This document shows positions 9,059 to 19,745 of a DNA stretch of 64,000 bases, piece by piece; within the stretch, counting starts at the first letter, position 1, and each line of letters starts with the position of its first letter. The notes below the pieces were generated by a model. It was not told the origin of the DNA, did no database searches, and worked only from the letters and a program-made list of their open reading frames with translations. The stretch comes from Pedobacter sp. SL55 (GTDB lineage: Bacteria > Bacteroidota > Bacteroidia > Sphingobacteriales > Sphingobacteriaceae), in the NCBI RefSeq assembly GCF_026625705.1, contig NZ_CP113059.1:682001-746000 (forward strand), read 5' to 3'. Both the position numbers and the translations under genes were made by a program.

Positions 9059-11416
9059 ATGTGGGTAAAACTATCTAATGCAATATTAAAAAACCGCGTT
9101 CTCCTTATCGTTTTATTTGTAGCCCTTACCATATTCATGGGATGGCAGGCCAAAAACATCAAACTTTCTTACGCTGGCGCTAAAATACTTCCGCTAACCG
9201 ATTCGGTTTTTGTGAAGTATAATGCTTTTAAAAAACAATTTGGCGAAGACGGCAGCATTGTAGTGATTGGCGTAAAAAGTGAGAAAATCTTTAAAAAAGA
9301 AACTTATAATAAATGGGTGCAGCTATCTAATGACCTTCAAAAGCTGAATGGCATTAAAGGTGTGCTTTCTATCGGTAAGTTTTTCGAGCTCCAAAAAGAT
9401 ACTTTAAATCAAAAATTTACGGTTAAACCGCTTCCTGGCAAAATGCTAGTTACCGATGCTGAAATGGACTCGCTGAAAAGCAAGCTGAACGAACTGCCAT
9501 TTTACAAAGGACTACTGTATAATACCGAGAGCAATGCCACGTTAATGGCGGTTACCTTCGATCAGAAAATTCTAAATTCGGCAGCTAGAAATCCAATCCT
9601 TAAAGAAATAGAAGAAAAAGCATTGGCATTTGGTAAAAGCGAAGGGGTAGACGTTCACTTATCGGGCTTGCCTTACATTAGAACAGCTACCAGCAAACTG
9701 GTTTCTAACGAATTTGTGCTCTTTTTAGGCTTATCCATTTTAGTTTCGGCGTTAATTCTAGTGATCTTTTTCCGCAGTTTCTCAGCCGTTTTTTATCCGA
9801 TTTTGGTAGTAATTATGGGCGTAGTGTGGAGCGTGGGTACTTTAGTGTTGTTTGGCTATGAAATTACCATTCTAACGGGATTAATTCCGCCGCTTATCGT
9901 AATTATCGGTATTCCAAACAGCATTCTTTTGCTAAACAAATATCATAACGAACTTAAAAAACACGGCGACAAGCAGAAGGCTTGGCAAATTACCGTAGAA
10001 CGAATTTCGGTAACTACCTTAATTGCAAATGTTACCGCTGCTATAGGTTTTGGTGTTTTATACTTTACAGGAAGTGAATTATTGATGCAATTTGGCAGTG
10101 TGGCTGCCCTAAACGTAATGTTTACTTGGTTAATGAGTTTATGTTTGATACCAGCTATTTTTAGCTATTTACCAGCGCCAAAGAATAAAATTAACGGCAC
10201 ACACAAAGCCAACTTTCTAGATAAAATTCTAGTAAAAACCGACCACTTAGTACAACATAAAAGCGCCACAATTTATATAGTTACCATTATTTTAACCATA
10301 GTTTCTTTAATTGGCGTTTACCGCATCAACGTAAACGGATATGTGGTGGATGACCTGCCAAAAAGCTCTAAAATATTAACCGACCTTAAATTTTTTGAAA
10401 AGAATTTTGAAGGAATTTTACCGCTAGAAATTAGTGTAGATACTAAACGCAAAAATGGTGTAATGAGCGTTTCTACATTAAAGAAAATTGACAAAATGGA
10501 AGAGATGATTTCGGCTTATCCCGAGTTTTCTCGCTCTATTTCTTTAAATACAGGGCTAAAATACGCCACCCAGGTTTTTTACAATAGCGACACCAATTTT
10601 TACCGACTGCCAAGCGATTTTGAGAAGAATTTCATCTTAATCTATGCCGCCAACTCTGGTAAAGGCAATGGCGATATGCTTACCAATTTTGTAGATAAAC
10701 CGAAACAAACTGCTCGTGTGAGTTTCCAAATGGCCGATGTAGGCTCTAAGCGCTTAGACCAACTGTTAGAGGAATTAAAACCTAGGATAGATTCTTTGCT
10801 CTCTCCTAAACGCTTTAACGTTACCCTAACTGGCTCTAGCATTATTTTCGCAAAAGGAACTGATTATTTACTAAAGCATCTATTTGAAAGCATTGGCTTA
10901 GCCATTGTGTTGATTTCTTTATTACGTTTAGCTCAATTTAAGAGCTTGGGTATTATGTTCATTTCGTTGCTACCAAACATTGTTCCTTTAATTATTACAG
11001 CAGGGCTGATGGGCTTTTTTGGCATTCCGTTAAAACCTTCCACCATTTTAATTTTTACCATTGCATTTGGCTTAGCATCTGACCAAACCATTTATTTCTT
11101 AACCAGATACCAGCAAGAATTAAACCTAACCAATTACAGCGTAAGCAAGGTAATTACAGATACCATTACCGAAACAGGTGTAAGCATGACACACATTGCA
11201 TTGATCTTGTTCTTCGGTTTCGGCATTTTTACAGCTTCTACATTTGGCGGTACGGTAATTTTGGGCTTTCTGCTTTCAATTACTTTAATTGTAGCCTTAA
11301 TTTTTAACCTTACCTTATTGCCTGCATTAATGTTATGGTTAGATAAAAACAAAAAACGCAAAAAAATATCGGAAGCAGAGGTTGCAAAAAACCTTGAGAA
11401 TTTGGATGATCATTAG
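9059..11416 (+). CDS. RND/MMPL family exporter
   Basis: 785 aa. The architecture is one N-terminal helix (about 11-30), a large periplasmic loop, five or six helices (about 215-375), a second periplasmic loop beginning at another helix (about 405-425), and a final helical bundle (about 605-765). This is the two-fold RND layout of MMPL/SSD proteins (lipid, hopanoid or hydrophobic substance exporters) and is shorter than AcrB. There is no adjacent membrane fusion protein or outer membrane factor, which fits the MMPL type. The substrate is unknown. The DUF4269 gene follows 3 bp after the stop, probably in the same transcript. Confidence 0.85.
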   Translation: MWVKLSNAILKNRVLLIVLFVALTIFMGWQAKNIKLSYAGAKILPLTDSVFVKYNAFKKQFGEDGSIVVIGVKSEKIFKKETYNKWVQLSNDLQKLNGIKGVLSIGKFFELQKDTLNQKFTVKPLPGKMLVTDAEMDSLKSKLNELPFYKGLLYNTESNATLMAVTFDQKILNSAARNPILKEIEEKALAFGKSEGVDVHLSGLPYIRTATSKLVSNEFVLFLGLSILVSALILVIFFRSFSAVFYPILVVIMGVVWSVGTLVLFGYEITILTGLIPPLIVIIGIPNSILLLNKYHNELKKHGDKQKAWQITVERISVTTLIANVTAAIGFGVLYFTGSELLMQFGSVAALNVMFTWLMSLCLIPAIFSYLPAPKNKINGTHKANFLDKILVKTDHLVQHKSATIYIVTIILTIVSLIGVYRINVNGYVVDDLPKSSKILTDLKFFEKNFEGILPLEISVDTKRKNGVMSVSTLKKIDKMEEMISAYPEFSRSISLNTGLKYATQVFYNSDTNFYRLPSDFEKNFILIYAANSGKGNGDMLTNFVDKPKQTARVSFQMADVGSKRLDQLLEELKPRIDSLLSPKRFNVTLTGSSIIFAKGTDYLLKHLFESIGLAIVLISLLRLAQFKSLGIMFISLLPNIVPLIITAGLMGFFGIPLKPSTILIFTIAFGLASDQTIYFLTRYQQELNLTNYSVSKVITDTITETGVSMTHIALILFFGFGIFTASTFGGTVILGFLLSITLIVALIFNLTLLPALMLWLDKNKKRKKISEAEVAKNLENLDDH

Positions 11417-11419
11417 CAA

Positions 11420-11958
11420 ATGGATTTTCTAAAAATTGATTATTTAAAAGAGGGTAATGCACTACAAAGAGCTGCTTACCAAACCCTCGTAACGCATCAA
11501 ATTTTAGAAAAACTAAGCCCATTTGAGCCTATTTTAGCAGGTACCATTCCAATAGATATCAATATCGAAAATAGTGATCTCGATATCATTTGCTGTTGGA
11601 AAGAAAAGCAAACATTTATTGAAGTATGCTTTATCAATTCTTTGCAGAAAAAGAAGCTTTTCAAATTAAGCAGACCAACATTGATGGCCAAGAAGCTGTA
11701 GTTTGCAACTTTAAAGCAGACGAATTTGAGATAGAGATTTTCGGTCAAAACATTCCATCCAAACAACAAAACGCTTATCTGCATCTGTTAGTTGAGCATC
11801 AAATTTTACAACAGCGAGGCGAAGACTTTAGACTTGAAATTATTGCACTCAAAAAAGAAGGCTACAAAACAGAACCCGCATTTGCTAAACTTTTAAATCT
11901 GAAAGGCAATCCTTACCAGGCATTGTTAGAACTTTTACCTACAATGAATTGCCAATAA
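11420..11958 (+). CDS. DUF4269 family protein, with a single-base frameshift
   Basis: About 179 aa when two frames are joined. The first frame (from 11420) gives LAGTIPIDINIENSDLDIIC, the family hallmark, which resembles a nucleotidyltransferase core with paired Asp. The second frame (from about 11626) gives EAVVCNFKADEFEIEIFGQN and the conserved tail EGYKTEPAFAKLL. One missing A at GTATG (about 11625-11626) explains the shift and would read FIEVMLYQFF. Function is unknown. It follows the RND gene by 3 bp and its 3' end overlaps the convergent O-antigen ligase gene by 24 bp. Confidence 0.8.
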
Positions 11959-14258
11959 TTTCGCAGCATCGGGATAATTACCGGCCAATTTGAAATAGTT
12001 ACAAGCATTTGCTTTATCCCCAACATTTACATAGCATAAGCCTAAAAAAAACTCGGTTTTACCGTTATTTAAACCCGGCAACGCCAAAGCCTTTTTAAAA
12101 TAAGGAATAGCCGCCCCTGCCTTGCTTAGGTTAAAGTAATAAAATCCTATATTTTGATTTACATAAATATTACTAGGATCTAATTTTAAGCCTCGCTCGT
12201 AAGTATTTAAAGCTTCTTGATGCTTACCGGCAGCAAACAAACGCTGTCCTTCTATAATGTAGTTGGTAATAGCCAACTGGCTGATGGCTTTCTGCACTAA
12301 AGTGTCTTTTGGAAAGCTTTTAAGCGCCAAAGCTTTAAAGTCTGCAAGTCCAGCTTTACTGTAACCTGCATTATTTAATGAAAAATAGGCCGTAGACCAA
12401 CTTTTAGGCTTTGTTACACCTTCTGGAAAAGCCGCATACATCTTTAAGATTTCGGTGGTGTCACGTCGAGACGAAGCAAGTGTAGTTGCCGTTTCAAAGA
12501 AATTATCACTGATTGGCCTTTGATAAAAAGCCGATTTTACATAAAAATAAGCGCTATCTGGCAGGCCTCTTTCTGCAGCAATTAAATATTTGTAAAAATT
12601 TGGCCTCCCCAAATACGGGTTGATCTTATTGGCGCTATCTAGCAATTTTATTGCCTTATCATAAGCTTTTTCTCTAAAATAATAGATACCAGCATACTCC
12701 ACAAATGCTTCCGAAGATTGAAAAACATTAGGGATTTTGGGGCTAAGGTTTACCACATCATCGCCCTTTAAAACGCCAGAAGCAGCAAAATTGATGTTAT
12801 CTGTTTGTATCAAATACTCTAATTTAGAAGTTTTGTAGGCTTGATAGGTAACATACAGCGGGAGCACACACAACACAACAAAACCCAATAAGATCTTCTT
12901 ATTTAATGAAGTTTTATCTTCAATCTGTTTTTCGGTATTTACAAAAGTAAAAGCCATTAAAAACGAAAAACAAAGCTGCATAGTTGGCCTATAAAAAGGG
13001 AAATTAAACAGCGCATCAACACCATAAACAATGAGCAATAGCAAAGTAAGCAAGGCAATGTTTCTAACCTGATTATCCTTGGTTCTTATCAACCGTTTTA
13101 AATTGACAAACAAAAGCACCACAAAAATCGAAAAATAAAGCAGGCTGTTAAAAATCCCGGTTTCAGCAGCTAATTCTAGAAAATCGTTGTGCGCATGCAA
13201 GGGCACACTAAGGTTCGTCGTTAAGTCGTAAGGAATAGATTCGACACGATAATTTCCCAGACCAATGCCTGTAATAGGATTTTGTTTTGCCAACGCTACG
13301 GCAGCCTTGTAAAAAGTAATACGCCTATTGATAGAGCCATCGTTCACGTTAACCTTCGTCAATCTATCTGCTGTAGACACAAACCTTTCATCTGTCTGGG
13401 CTTTTTCTAAAACTTGGTTAGCCAGAAAAAGGAAACAACCAAAGGCAGAACTAAAAACAAAAGTTGCATGGCGGTTTGCTTTTTGTTCTCGTTTACCCTA
13501 ATAAAATAAATTAAAAATACGATGCTTGTGATAATCAGCGATAATATAGATGCCCTTGCGCTAATTAAGAAAATAACAGCCGAAGCGAAAATCAGCCCTA
13601 TTGTAAGGAACCATTTTTTCCAATTATGCAAATTAACTATCCCGATGTAGATAAACGGTATTTTAAACACTAAACTAGCTGCGAGAATATTGATATTGCC
13701 AGCATTACCTTTTAAAATATTGGATTGTAAAGCCTCTACTATTGACTTACTTTTTGCAAAAGTATCAAAATTATACAATACCACCCCTGCCTGAAAAAAA
13801 GCACTGACACCAACTAAAAACGCAACCTTAACCACCAAATGCAGCTTATTATAAAATAAAATGCTAAAGTTGATGAACATAGCCAGAACAACAAAAATCT
13901 CGGCTATACTTACAACACCCAACGAAACATTTTTCGCAAAAAATATAGAAATGCTACAAAGTACTATAAAACCTATATAAGCGCCAAAAATATAACTTTG
14001 CTTAAAGATTGAAATGAGCGATTGTTGATGCAACAATGGGTTCGAATAAATGTAAAGGCCAGTAACAAGATTGATTACCGTTAAGTATAAAAATTGTGGA
14101 GCAATGATTTCATAGCTCTTAAAATAAGGCAAGAAATCTATCAATAGGAAAGCCGCCACAAGCAAGAGCACCATAAACTCTTCGTAAGATAGTCCGTTGC
14201 TTTTTGCGCCAACATTTGAGGGAGCGGCGTGAATTTTAGATTTGTTTGATTTACTCAT
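11935..14258 (-). CDS. O-antigen ligase (Wzy_C) family protein with C-terminal TPRs, frameshifted
   Basis: About 774 aa when joined. The first frame (13407-14258) holds a cytoplasmic N-terminus and about 9 membrane helices. The second (to 11935) continues with the ligase signature GIGLGNYRVE and HAHNDFLELAAETG, three to four more helices, then TPR-like repeats (for example ALNTYERGLKLDPSN, the last ~120 residues). The frames join near 13405-13430, where adding one A (the CTAACC tract on the minus strand) gives WLNQVLEKAQTDERFVSTAD. The apparent start at 13380 is a GTG inside the gene. Such proteins transfer or polymerise surface glycans at the periplasmic face. No other glycan genes are nearby. 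Confidence 0.83.
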
Positions 14259-14419
14259 GTTACTTGTAGGTATGCAAAGCTTCCATAAACACTTATCATG
14301 TGGCTGTTACTTCGCAAATAAAAGTAAAAAAATCTAATTAAATTCTATCGCACAATAAAAGCAATATATCTACTAACCTCAAGCTAAAATAAACGAACTA
14401 GAAGAAGTATAGCGATGGC

Positions 14420-14683
14420 CTAACTTGCATTTAGAGCTTGATTTTCTGGTTCTTTCTCTACAGGCTGCAACTCTACGCTTTTGCCATCCTTATCCGCTTT
14501 TTTAGCGAAAACAATTGGATATAAAAAGACAAGTGCGCTGGCAATAAACAATACTCCGGCAACAAATAATGCTACTTGGTTGCCTTCCATCTTATAGTTT
14601 TCCATGATTTTTGCGACAATAAGCGCCACAATACCCAAAGCCATTGCTACAACAGCTTTAGTTAGCTTTAAATGTTTGATCAT
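14420..14683 (-). CDS. Small membrane protein, unknown function
   Basis: 87 aa with two predicted transmembrane helices (about 9-27 and 37-60) and a charged, Glu-rich C-terminal tail (VELQPVEKEPENQ). No recognised family. It lies 2 bp downstream of another two-helix protein (14686-14880), so the pair is almost surely co-transcribed. Confidence 0.65.
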   Translation of the reverse strand: MIKHLKLTKAVVAMALGIVALIVAKIMENYKMEGNQVALFVAGVLFIASALVFLYPIVFAKKADKDGKSVELQPVEKEPENQALNAS

Positions 14684-14685
14684 CT

Positions 14686-14880
14686 TTATTGGGTTTTACC
14701 TTTTCTTCGTTTCAATATACTTATGATAACAAAGACCAACCCAATAAGTTCTAAAATCATGCTTAAAAAAAGCACTACTAATGTTATATTTTGGTACGAG
14801 CTTTTAAGCAGTAAAGCAGCTGGCATCAATAACACTGCCGCCAACATGCAAAAAAGTCCTCTTTTAATAAATTTATCCAT
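14686..14880 (-). CDS. Small membrane protein, unknown function
   Basis: 64 aa with two predicted helices (about 7-26 and 31-54) and a basic C-terminus (KRRKGKTQ), suggesting both ends are cytoplasmic. It is the first gene of a two-gene unit with 14420-14683 and has its own -7 element at 14897-14904. I do not recognise the family. Confidence 0.62.
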   Translation of the reverse strand: MDKFIKRGLFCMLAAVLLMPAALLLKSSYQNITLVVLFLSMILELIGLVFVIISILKRRKGKTQ

Positions 14881-14896
14881 AAAACTATTTCGGGGG

Positions 14897-14904
14897 CAAA
14901 ACTA
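14897..14904 (-). promoter_or_regulatory. Putative -7 element for the small membrane protein pair
   Basis: The minus strand reads TAGTTTTG, 17 bp upstream of the start at 14880. It is back-to-back with the ileS element at 14926. Confidence 0.5.
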
Positions 14905-14925
14905 CCATTATTCATTCTAAAACCT

Positions 14926-14933
14926 TAACTTTG
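14926..14933 (+). promoter_or_regulatory. Putative -7 element for ileS
   Basis: TAACTTTG matches TAnnTTTG, 30 bp upstream of the ileS ATG. No T-box or leader structure is visible in the short leader. Confidence 0.5.
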
Positions 14934-14962
14934 CAACCTTAATTTTTTGAGATACTTGATTG

Positions 14963-17900
14963 ATGTATAGGGAATTTAAACAGTTAGAACTAGCTAAAAT
15001 AGGAGAAGAAATACTAGCATTTTGGAAAGCACAAAATATCTTTGATAAAAGTATTGACAGCCGCCCAAAATCGAAACCTTTTACTTTTTACGAGGGGCCA
15101 CCATCGGCAAACGGAATGCCTGGTATCCACCACGTAATGGCTCGTGCTATTAAAGATATTTTCTGTCGTTATAAGACCCTAAAAGGATATCAAGTTAAAC
15201 GCAAAGGCGGATGGGACACCCACGGTCTACCTATCGAATTAGCGGTAGAGAAAAAATTAGGCATCGTTAAGGAAGACATCGGAAAGAAAATCTCGGTAGA
15301 TGAATACAATGCAGCCTGTAAAGAAGAGGTAATGCGTTATACCGATGTTTGGAACGACCTTACCGAAAAAATGGGCTACTGGGTTGACTTGAAAAACCCT
15401 TACGTAACCTACGAAAACGAATACATTGAAACCCTTTGGTGGATTTTACAACAACTCTACAACAAAGGACTTTTATACAAAGGCTACACTATCCAACCTT
15501 ACTCGCCAGCTGCTGGTACAGGTTTAAGTTCGCACGAGCTGAACCAACCAGGTACCTACCGCGATGTTAGTGATACGACCATTGTAGCACAGTTTAAGGC
15601 AAAAGCGGAAACTTTACCTTCATTTTTACAAGGATTTGGTACTGTCGACATTTTAGCTTGGACAACTACGCCTTGGACTTTGCCAAGTAACACTGCGTTA
15701 ACAGTTGGTCCAAAAATCGACTATGTGTTGGTAAAAACTTTTAACCAGTACACTTTCGAACCAATCAATGTAGTTTTAGCGAAAGCTTTAGTGAGCAAAC
15801 AATTTGGCGGCAAATTTTTCCTAGCGGAAGATGAAACAGCCTTTACCAACTACAAAGCCGAAGACAAGAAAATTCCTTACCAAATTTTAGCCGAATGCAA
15901 AGGCGAAGATTTAGTGGGTATCAGATACGAGCAATTGTTGCCATTAGCTACGCCTTACCAAAATGCAGAAGATGCTTTTCGTGTAATTGCTGGCGATTTC
16001 GTAACTACGGAAGACGGCACAGGCATTGTGCACACTGCACCTACTTTTGGCGCTGATGATGCTCGTGTAGCTAAATTGGCTAGCCCTGAAATTCCTCCAA
16101 TGTTAATATTGGATGATAAAGGTAATGCTGTTCCTTTGGTTGATTTACAAGGGAAATTTGTAGCATCACTAGGAGAATTTGGCGGCAAATACGTTAAAAA
16201 CGAATATTATACAGAAGGCACAGCTCCTGAGAAATCGGTAGATGTAGAAATTGCGATCCGTTTAAAAGAAGAAAACAAAGCCTTTAAGGTAGAAAAATAT
16301 GTACACAGTTATCCGCATTGTTGGAGAACTGACAAACCAGCATTTTACTATCCGTTAGACAGTTGGTTCATTAAAACTACAGCCGTTAAAGAAAAAATGG
16401 CTGATCTGAACAAAACCATCAACTGGAAACCTGAAGCAACTGGAACTGGTCGTTTTGGCAACTGGTTAGAAAACTTGGTAGACTGGAACCTTTCGCGTTC
16501 TCGTTATTGGGGCACACCATTGCCTATTTGGCGTACTGCCGATGGTTTGGAAGAGAAATGTATCGGCTCTATTGCAGAGTTAAAGGATGAAATGATTAAA
16601 GGATTGAATAGTGGAGTACTATCAGCAGAGGAGGCAGAAAAGCAAAATTCAATCATTCAATCACTTAATCATTCAAAATTCGATTTGCACCGCCCTTATG
16701 TAGATGATGTATTCTTAGTATCATCCAAAGGCGAAAAAATGACCCGCGAAACCGACCTAATTGACGTTTGGTTTGATAGCGGCGCCATGCCTTACGCACA
16801 ATGGCATTTTCCTTTTGAAAATAAGGAAGAGTTTGAAAATGCTTACCCTGCAGATTTTATTGCAGAAGGTGTAGATCAAACTCGCGGTTGGTTCTTTACT
16901 TTACATGCCATTGCGGTAATGTTAAGCGAAAGCAGCGACGAAATCAAAGCGATTAACGAGCGTGTAAACAATCCCGGTATTGCATTTAAAAATGTAGTAT
17001 CTAACGGATTGGTATTGGATAAAAACGGCGCAAAAATGTCTAAACGTTTAGGCAATGCGGTTGATCCTTTCAGCACTATTGATACTTACAGTGCCGATGC
17101 TACACGTTGGTATATGATTTCGAATGCATCGCCTTGGGATAATTTGAAATTTAACCTAGAAGGATTAGATGAAGTGCGCCGTAAGTTCTTCGGAACCTTG
17201 TACAATACCTACTCTTTCTTCGCTTTATATGCCAATATCGATAAATTCGAGATTGACTTGAACAACCAAACGCCTGTTGCACAACGTAGCGAGCTAGACC
17301 GTTGGATTTTATCGTTATTGCAAAACTTAATTGCAGAAGTTGATGAAGCTTACAATACTTACGAACCAACTAAAGCGGCAAGAGCTATCCAAAACTTTGT
17401 GGACGAGCATTTAAGCAACTGGTACATTCGTTTATCTCGTCGTCGTTTCTGGAAAGGCGAAATGACCGAAGATAAAAAAGCAGCTTACGAAACTTTATAC
17501 ACTTGCTTGGTTAATATCGCACAGCTGATGTCGCCAGTGGCACCGTTCTTCTCAGATTGGTTGTATCAAAACTTAACGGAGATTTTACCAGCCGAAGCGA
17601 AATCAGAATCGGTACACTTAACGATATTACCAGATGCAGATCAATCATTAATTGATAATGAATTGAACGAACGTATGGAATTGGCGCAAAACATTTCTTC
17701 GATGGTGCTATCACTACGTAAGAAAATGGGTATCAATGTTCGTCAGCCGTTGGCAAAAGTACTGATCCCCGTTTTGGATGAAAACTTTAAAGATAAAGTA
17801 GAATTAGTGAAGGATTTGATCCTTTCTGAAACCAATATTAAAGAAATTTCATACATTACCGACACTGCTGGTTTCATCAAGAAAAAGGTAAAACCAAACT

Positions 17901-18394
17901 TTAAGGCTTTGGGCGCTAAAGTAGGCAAGGATATGAAATTGGTAACGGAAGTCATCAATAAAATGAGCCAAGAAGAGCTTGCTCAGTTTGAAAAAGAGGG
18001 CACTTTCTCTATACCCAACACTGCATACTCAATACTTTTGAGCGATGTAGAAATTATAGCAGAAGACATCCCAGGATGGCAGGTAACTAATATGGGCAGC
18101 TTAACCGTTGCATTGGATATCAATATAACGACCGAACTTAAACAAGAAGGTTTATCTCGTGAGCTGATTAACCGTATCCAAAACTTAAGAAAAGAGTTAA
18201 ATTTTGAAGTTACCGATAGGATAACGGTAAGTTTACAACAACATAATTTAATTGCAGATGCGGTGGCACAAAACAAACACTACATTTGCAACGAAATTTT
18301 AGCTAATGATATTTTGTTAACAGAAAGCGTATCGAACGGAAACAAAATCACCATAGAAGATGTTGAATTGGATATTTTGATTACCAAATTATAA
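14963..18394 (+). CDS. ileS: Isoleucyl-tRNA synthetase
   Basis: 1143 aa from the ATG at 14963; a TTG three bases earlier is less likely. Class I synthetase: the HIGH-equivalent is in SANGMPGIHHVMARAIKD (about residues 49-66), the KMSKS loop is KMSKR (in GAKMSKRLGNAVDP), and the CP1 editing domain carries WTTTPWTLPSNTAL. The long C-terminus fits the IleS type common in Bacteroidota. It charges tRNA-Ile and hydrolyses mischarged valine. Around residues 562-573 is a short tract (NSIIQSLNHSKF) whose DNA resembles intergenic simple repeats of this window. It is followed by the DksA-like gene and lspA, a gene order I know from relatives. Confidence 0.97.
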   Translation: MYREFKQLELAKIGEEILAFWKAQNIFDKSIDSRPKSKPFTFYEGPPSANGMPGIHHVMARAIKDIFCRYKTLKGYQVKRKGGWDTHGLPIELAVEKKLGIVKEDIGKKISVDEYNAACKEEVMRYTDVWNDLTEKMGYWVDLKNPYVTYENEYIETLWWILQQLYNKGLLYKGYTIQPYSPAAGTGLSSHELNQPGTYRDVSDTTIVAQFKAKAETLPSFLQGFGTVDILAWTTTPWTLPSNTALTVGPKIDYVLVKTFNQYTFEPINVVLAKALVSKQFGGKFFLAEDETAFTNYKAEDKKIPYQILAECKGEDLVGIRYEQLLPLATPYQNAEDAFRVIAGDFVTTEDGTGIVHTAPTFGADDARVAKLASPEIPPMLILDDKGNAVPLVDLQGKFVASLGEFGGKYVKNEYYTEGTAPEKSVDVEIAIRLKEENKAFKVEKYVHSYPHCWRTDKPAFYYPLDSWFIKTTAVKEKMADLNKTINWKPEATGTGRFGNWLENLVDWNLSRSRYWGTPLPIWRTADGLEEKCIGSIAELKDEMIKGLNSGVLSAEEAEKQNSIIQSLNHSKFDLHRPYVDDVFLVSSKGEKMTRETDLIDVWFDSGAMPYAQWHFPFENKEEFENAYPADFIAEGVDQTRGWFFTLHAIAVMLSESSDEIKAINERVNNPGIAFKNVVSNGLVLDKNGAKMSKRLGNAVDPFSTIDTYSADATRWYMISNASPWDNLKFNLEGLDEVRRKFFGTLYNTYSFFALYANIDKFEIDLNNQTPVAQRSELDRWILSLLQNLIAEVDEAYNTYEPTKAARAIQNFVDEHLSNWYIRLSRRRFWKGEMTEDKKAAYETLYTCLVNIAQLMSPVAPFFSDWLYQNLTEILPAEAKSESVHLTILPDADQSLIDNELNERMELAQNISSMVLSLRKKMGINVRQPLAKVLIPVLDENFKDKVELVKDLILSETNIKEISYITDTAGFIKKKVKPNFKALGAKVGKDMKLVTEVINKMSQEELAQFEKEGTFSIPNTAYSILLSDVEIIAEDIPGWQVTNMGSLTVALDINITTELKQEGLSRELINRIQNLRKELNFEVTDRITVSLQQHNLIADAVAQNKHYICNEILANDILLTESVSNGNKITIEDVELDILITKL

Positions 18395-18467
18395 ACCATA
18401 TGGATTAATCTTGGTTTAATATCAGGTAAAACCATATATAGCATCATACCACTAAATTAATTAAGAG

Positions 18468-18851
18468 ATGGAAAAGACTGAAAAAACACGTTACTCTGAT
18501 AGCGAACTACAAGAATTTAAAGAGCTTATTCAAGAGAAATTAAAAAGCTCAAGGGAAGAATTACAAGCCTTAACTGCATCGCTAAGCAACCCGAACTCTA
18601 ACGGTACAGAAGATACTTCTGGTGCTTATAAAACTTTAGAAGATGGTTCTGCCACTTTAGAAAAAGAACAAACCAACCAATTGGCAGCCCGTCAGAAAAA
18701 GTTTATAGATAACCTTGAAGCTGCATTGGTGCGTATCGAGAATAAAACTTATGGCATTTGCAGGGAAACTGGCAAATTGATCCAAAAGGAACGTTTACGT
18801 GCGGTACCTCACGCTACTTTAAGCATGGAAGCTAAATTGAAACAAGGTTAA
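18468..18851 (+). CDS. DksA/TraR family protein with incomplete zinc finger
   Basis: 127 aa. An N-terminal coiled-coil-like helical region is followed by the C-terminal DksA signature YGICRETGKLIQKERLRAVP. Only one of the four zinc-ligand cysteines of classical DksA is present, as is usual for this Bacteroidota subgroup. DksA proteins bind RNA polymerase through the secondary channel and modulate the stringent response; whether this degenerate form does so is inferred. It sits between ileS and lspA. Confidence 0.85.
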   Translation: MEKTEKTRYSDSELQEFKELIQEKLKSSREELQALTASLSNPNSNGTEDTSGAYKTLEDGSATLEKEQTNQLAARQKKFIDNLEAALVRIENKTYGICRETGKLIQKERLRAVPHATLSMEAKLKQG

Positions 18852-18951
18852 TGAACCCAACGTGATTAAAATAATCATTAAGCTAACAAGCAATGGTTAT
18901 TTTAATCATCAAAGGCTCCATCTGACATAACAAAAACATCATTAAACATAG

Positions 18952-19554
18952 ATGAAAGGCTACACAAAACCTTTACTTTTAATATGCTTAGTGCTATTGG
19001 CAGATCAGGTTTCTAAAACTTGGATCAAAACCAATATGTACTTAGGCCAAGAATTTAAAATCTTGGGCGATTGGTTCATTATTCACTTTACAGAAAATAA
19101 TGGGATGGCCTTTGGCTTAGAGTTTGGCGGAGAGTTTGGCAAACTAGCTTTATCGTTATTTAGGATTTTGGCAGTTGGAGGCATTGGTTATGCCCTGCAC
19201 TACATGATCCAGCGCAAATACCATCGTGGCTTAATTTTAAACGTAGCCTTGATATTTGCGGGTGCTTTGGGCAACATTATCGACTCGGTTTTTTACGGTG
19301 TAATTTACAAATACGCTACTCTTTTTCATGGTCGTGTGGTAGACATGTTGTATTTCCCAATTATCAAAGGCACTTTCCCTAGTTGGTTTCCGATATGGGC
19401 AAACGAGCCATTTGAATTTTTCAGACCTGTATTTAACCTAGCAGACGCTGCAATTTCTGTAGGTGTAATTACCATTCTTATCTTCCAAAAAACTTATTTT
19501 AAGGAAGAGGTAAACGATGAAATTGGCATTAACAACGAAAGTGTAGAAGACTAA
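18952..19554 (+). CDS. lspA: Lipoprotein signal peptidase (LspA), first paralog
   Basis: 200 aa, longer than the usual ~165, with four membrane helices. Both aspartate motifs of the aspartyl peptidase are present: GALGNIIDSVFYG and FNLADAAIS. N-terminal DQVSKTWIKTN is typical. It cleaves the signal peptide of prolipoproteins after diacylglyceryl transfer in the inner membrane. It ends with a strong terminator at 19610. A second paralog is at 28470-28994. The extra length is a loop around HGRVVDMLYFP before the second Asp motif, which is common in Bacteroidota. Confidence 0.93.
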   Translation: MKGYTKPLLLICLVLLADQVSKTWIKTNMYLGQEFKILGDWFIIHFTENNGMAFGLEFGGEFGKLALSLFRILAVGGIGYALHYMIQRKYHRGLILNVALIFAGALGNIIDSVFYGVIYKYATLFHGRVVDMLYFPIIKGTFPSWFPIWANEPFEFFRPVFNLADAAISVGVITILIFQKTYFKEEVNDEIGINNESVED

Positions 19555-19609
19555 GGAATTGAAGATTGTAGAATTACGATTTTAGATTTAATCTATACCG
19601 TTTTATAAA

Positions 19610-19639
19610 AACCTCACAGTTGTCGCTGTGAGGTTTTTT
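19610..19639 (+). terminator. Intrinsic terminator after lspA
   Basis: A 10-bp perfect stem (AACCTCACAG / CTGTGAGGTT) with a 6-nt loop, ending in T6. Confidence 0.9.
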
Positions 19640-19653
19640 GTTTCGTTATGATC

Positions 19654-19745
19654 GCCATTTCGAGTGAAGAAGCAGCGAAATGGAGAAATCTTTAACCTAT
19701 AAATTATATTTTAGCCAAAAGATTTCTCCAAAAGGTCGAAACGAA
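19654..19745. repeat. Palindromic intergenic repeat, family C (CATTTCG type)
   Basis: Contains GAGAAATCT at 19683 and its inverse AGATTTCTC near 19720, framed by CATTTCGA-like and TCGAAACGA ends. It resembles the widespread Bacteroidota intergenic palindrome with GTCATTTCGA ends. It creates a false N-terminal extension of the DUF1080 ORF. Confidence 0.65.

Noticed and set aside
13327-13380. Separate gene starting at 13380
   Set aside because: The start is a GTG inside a continuous O-antigen ligase domain; the upstream frame supplies the missing helices.
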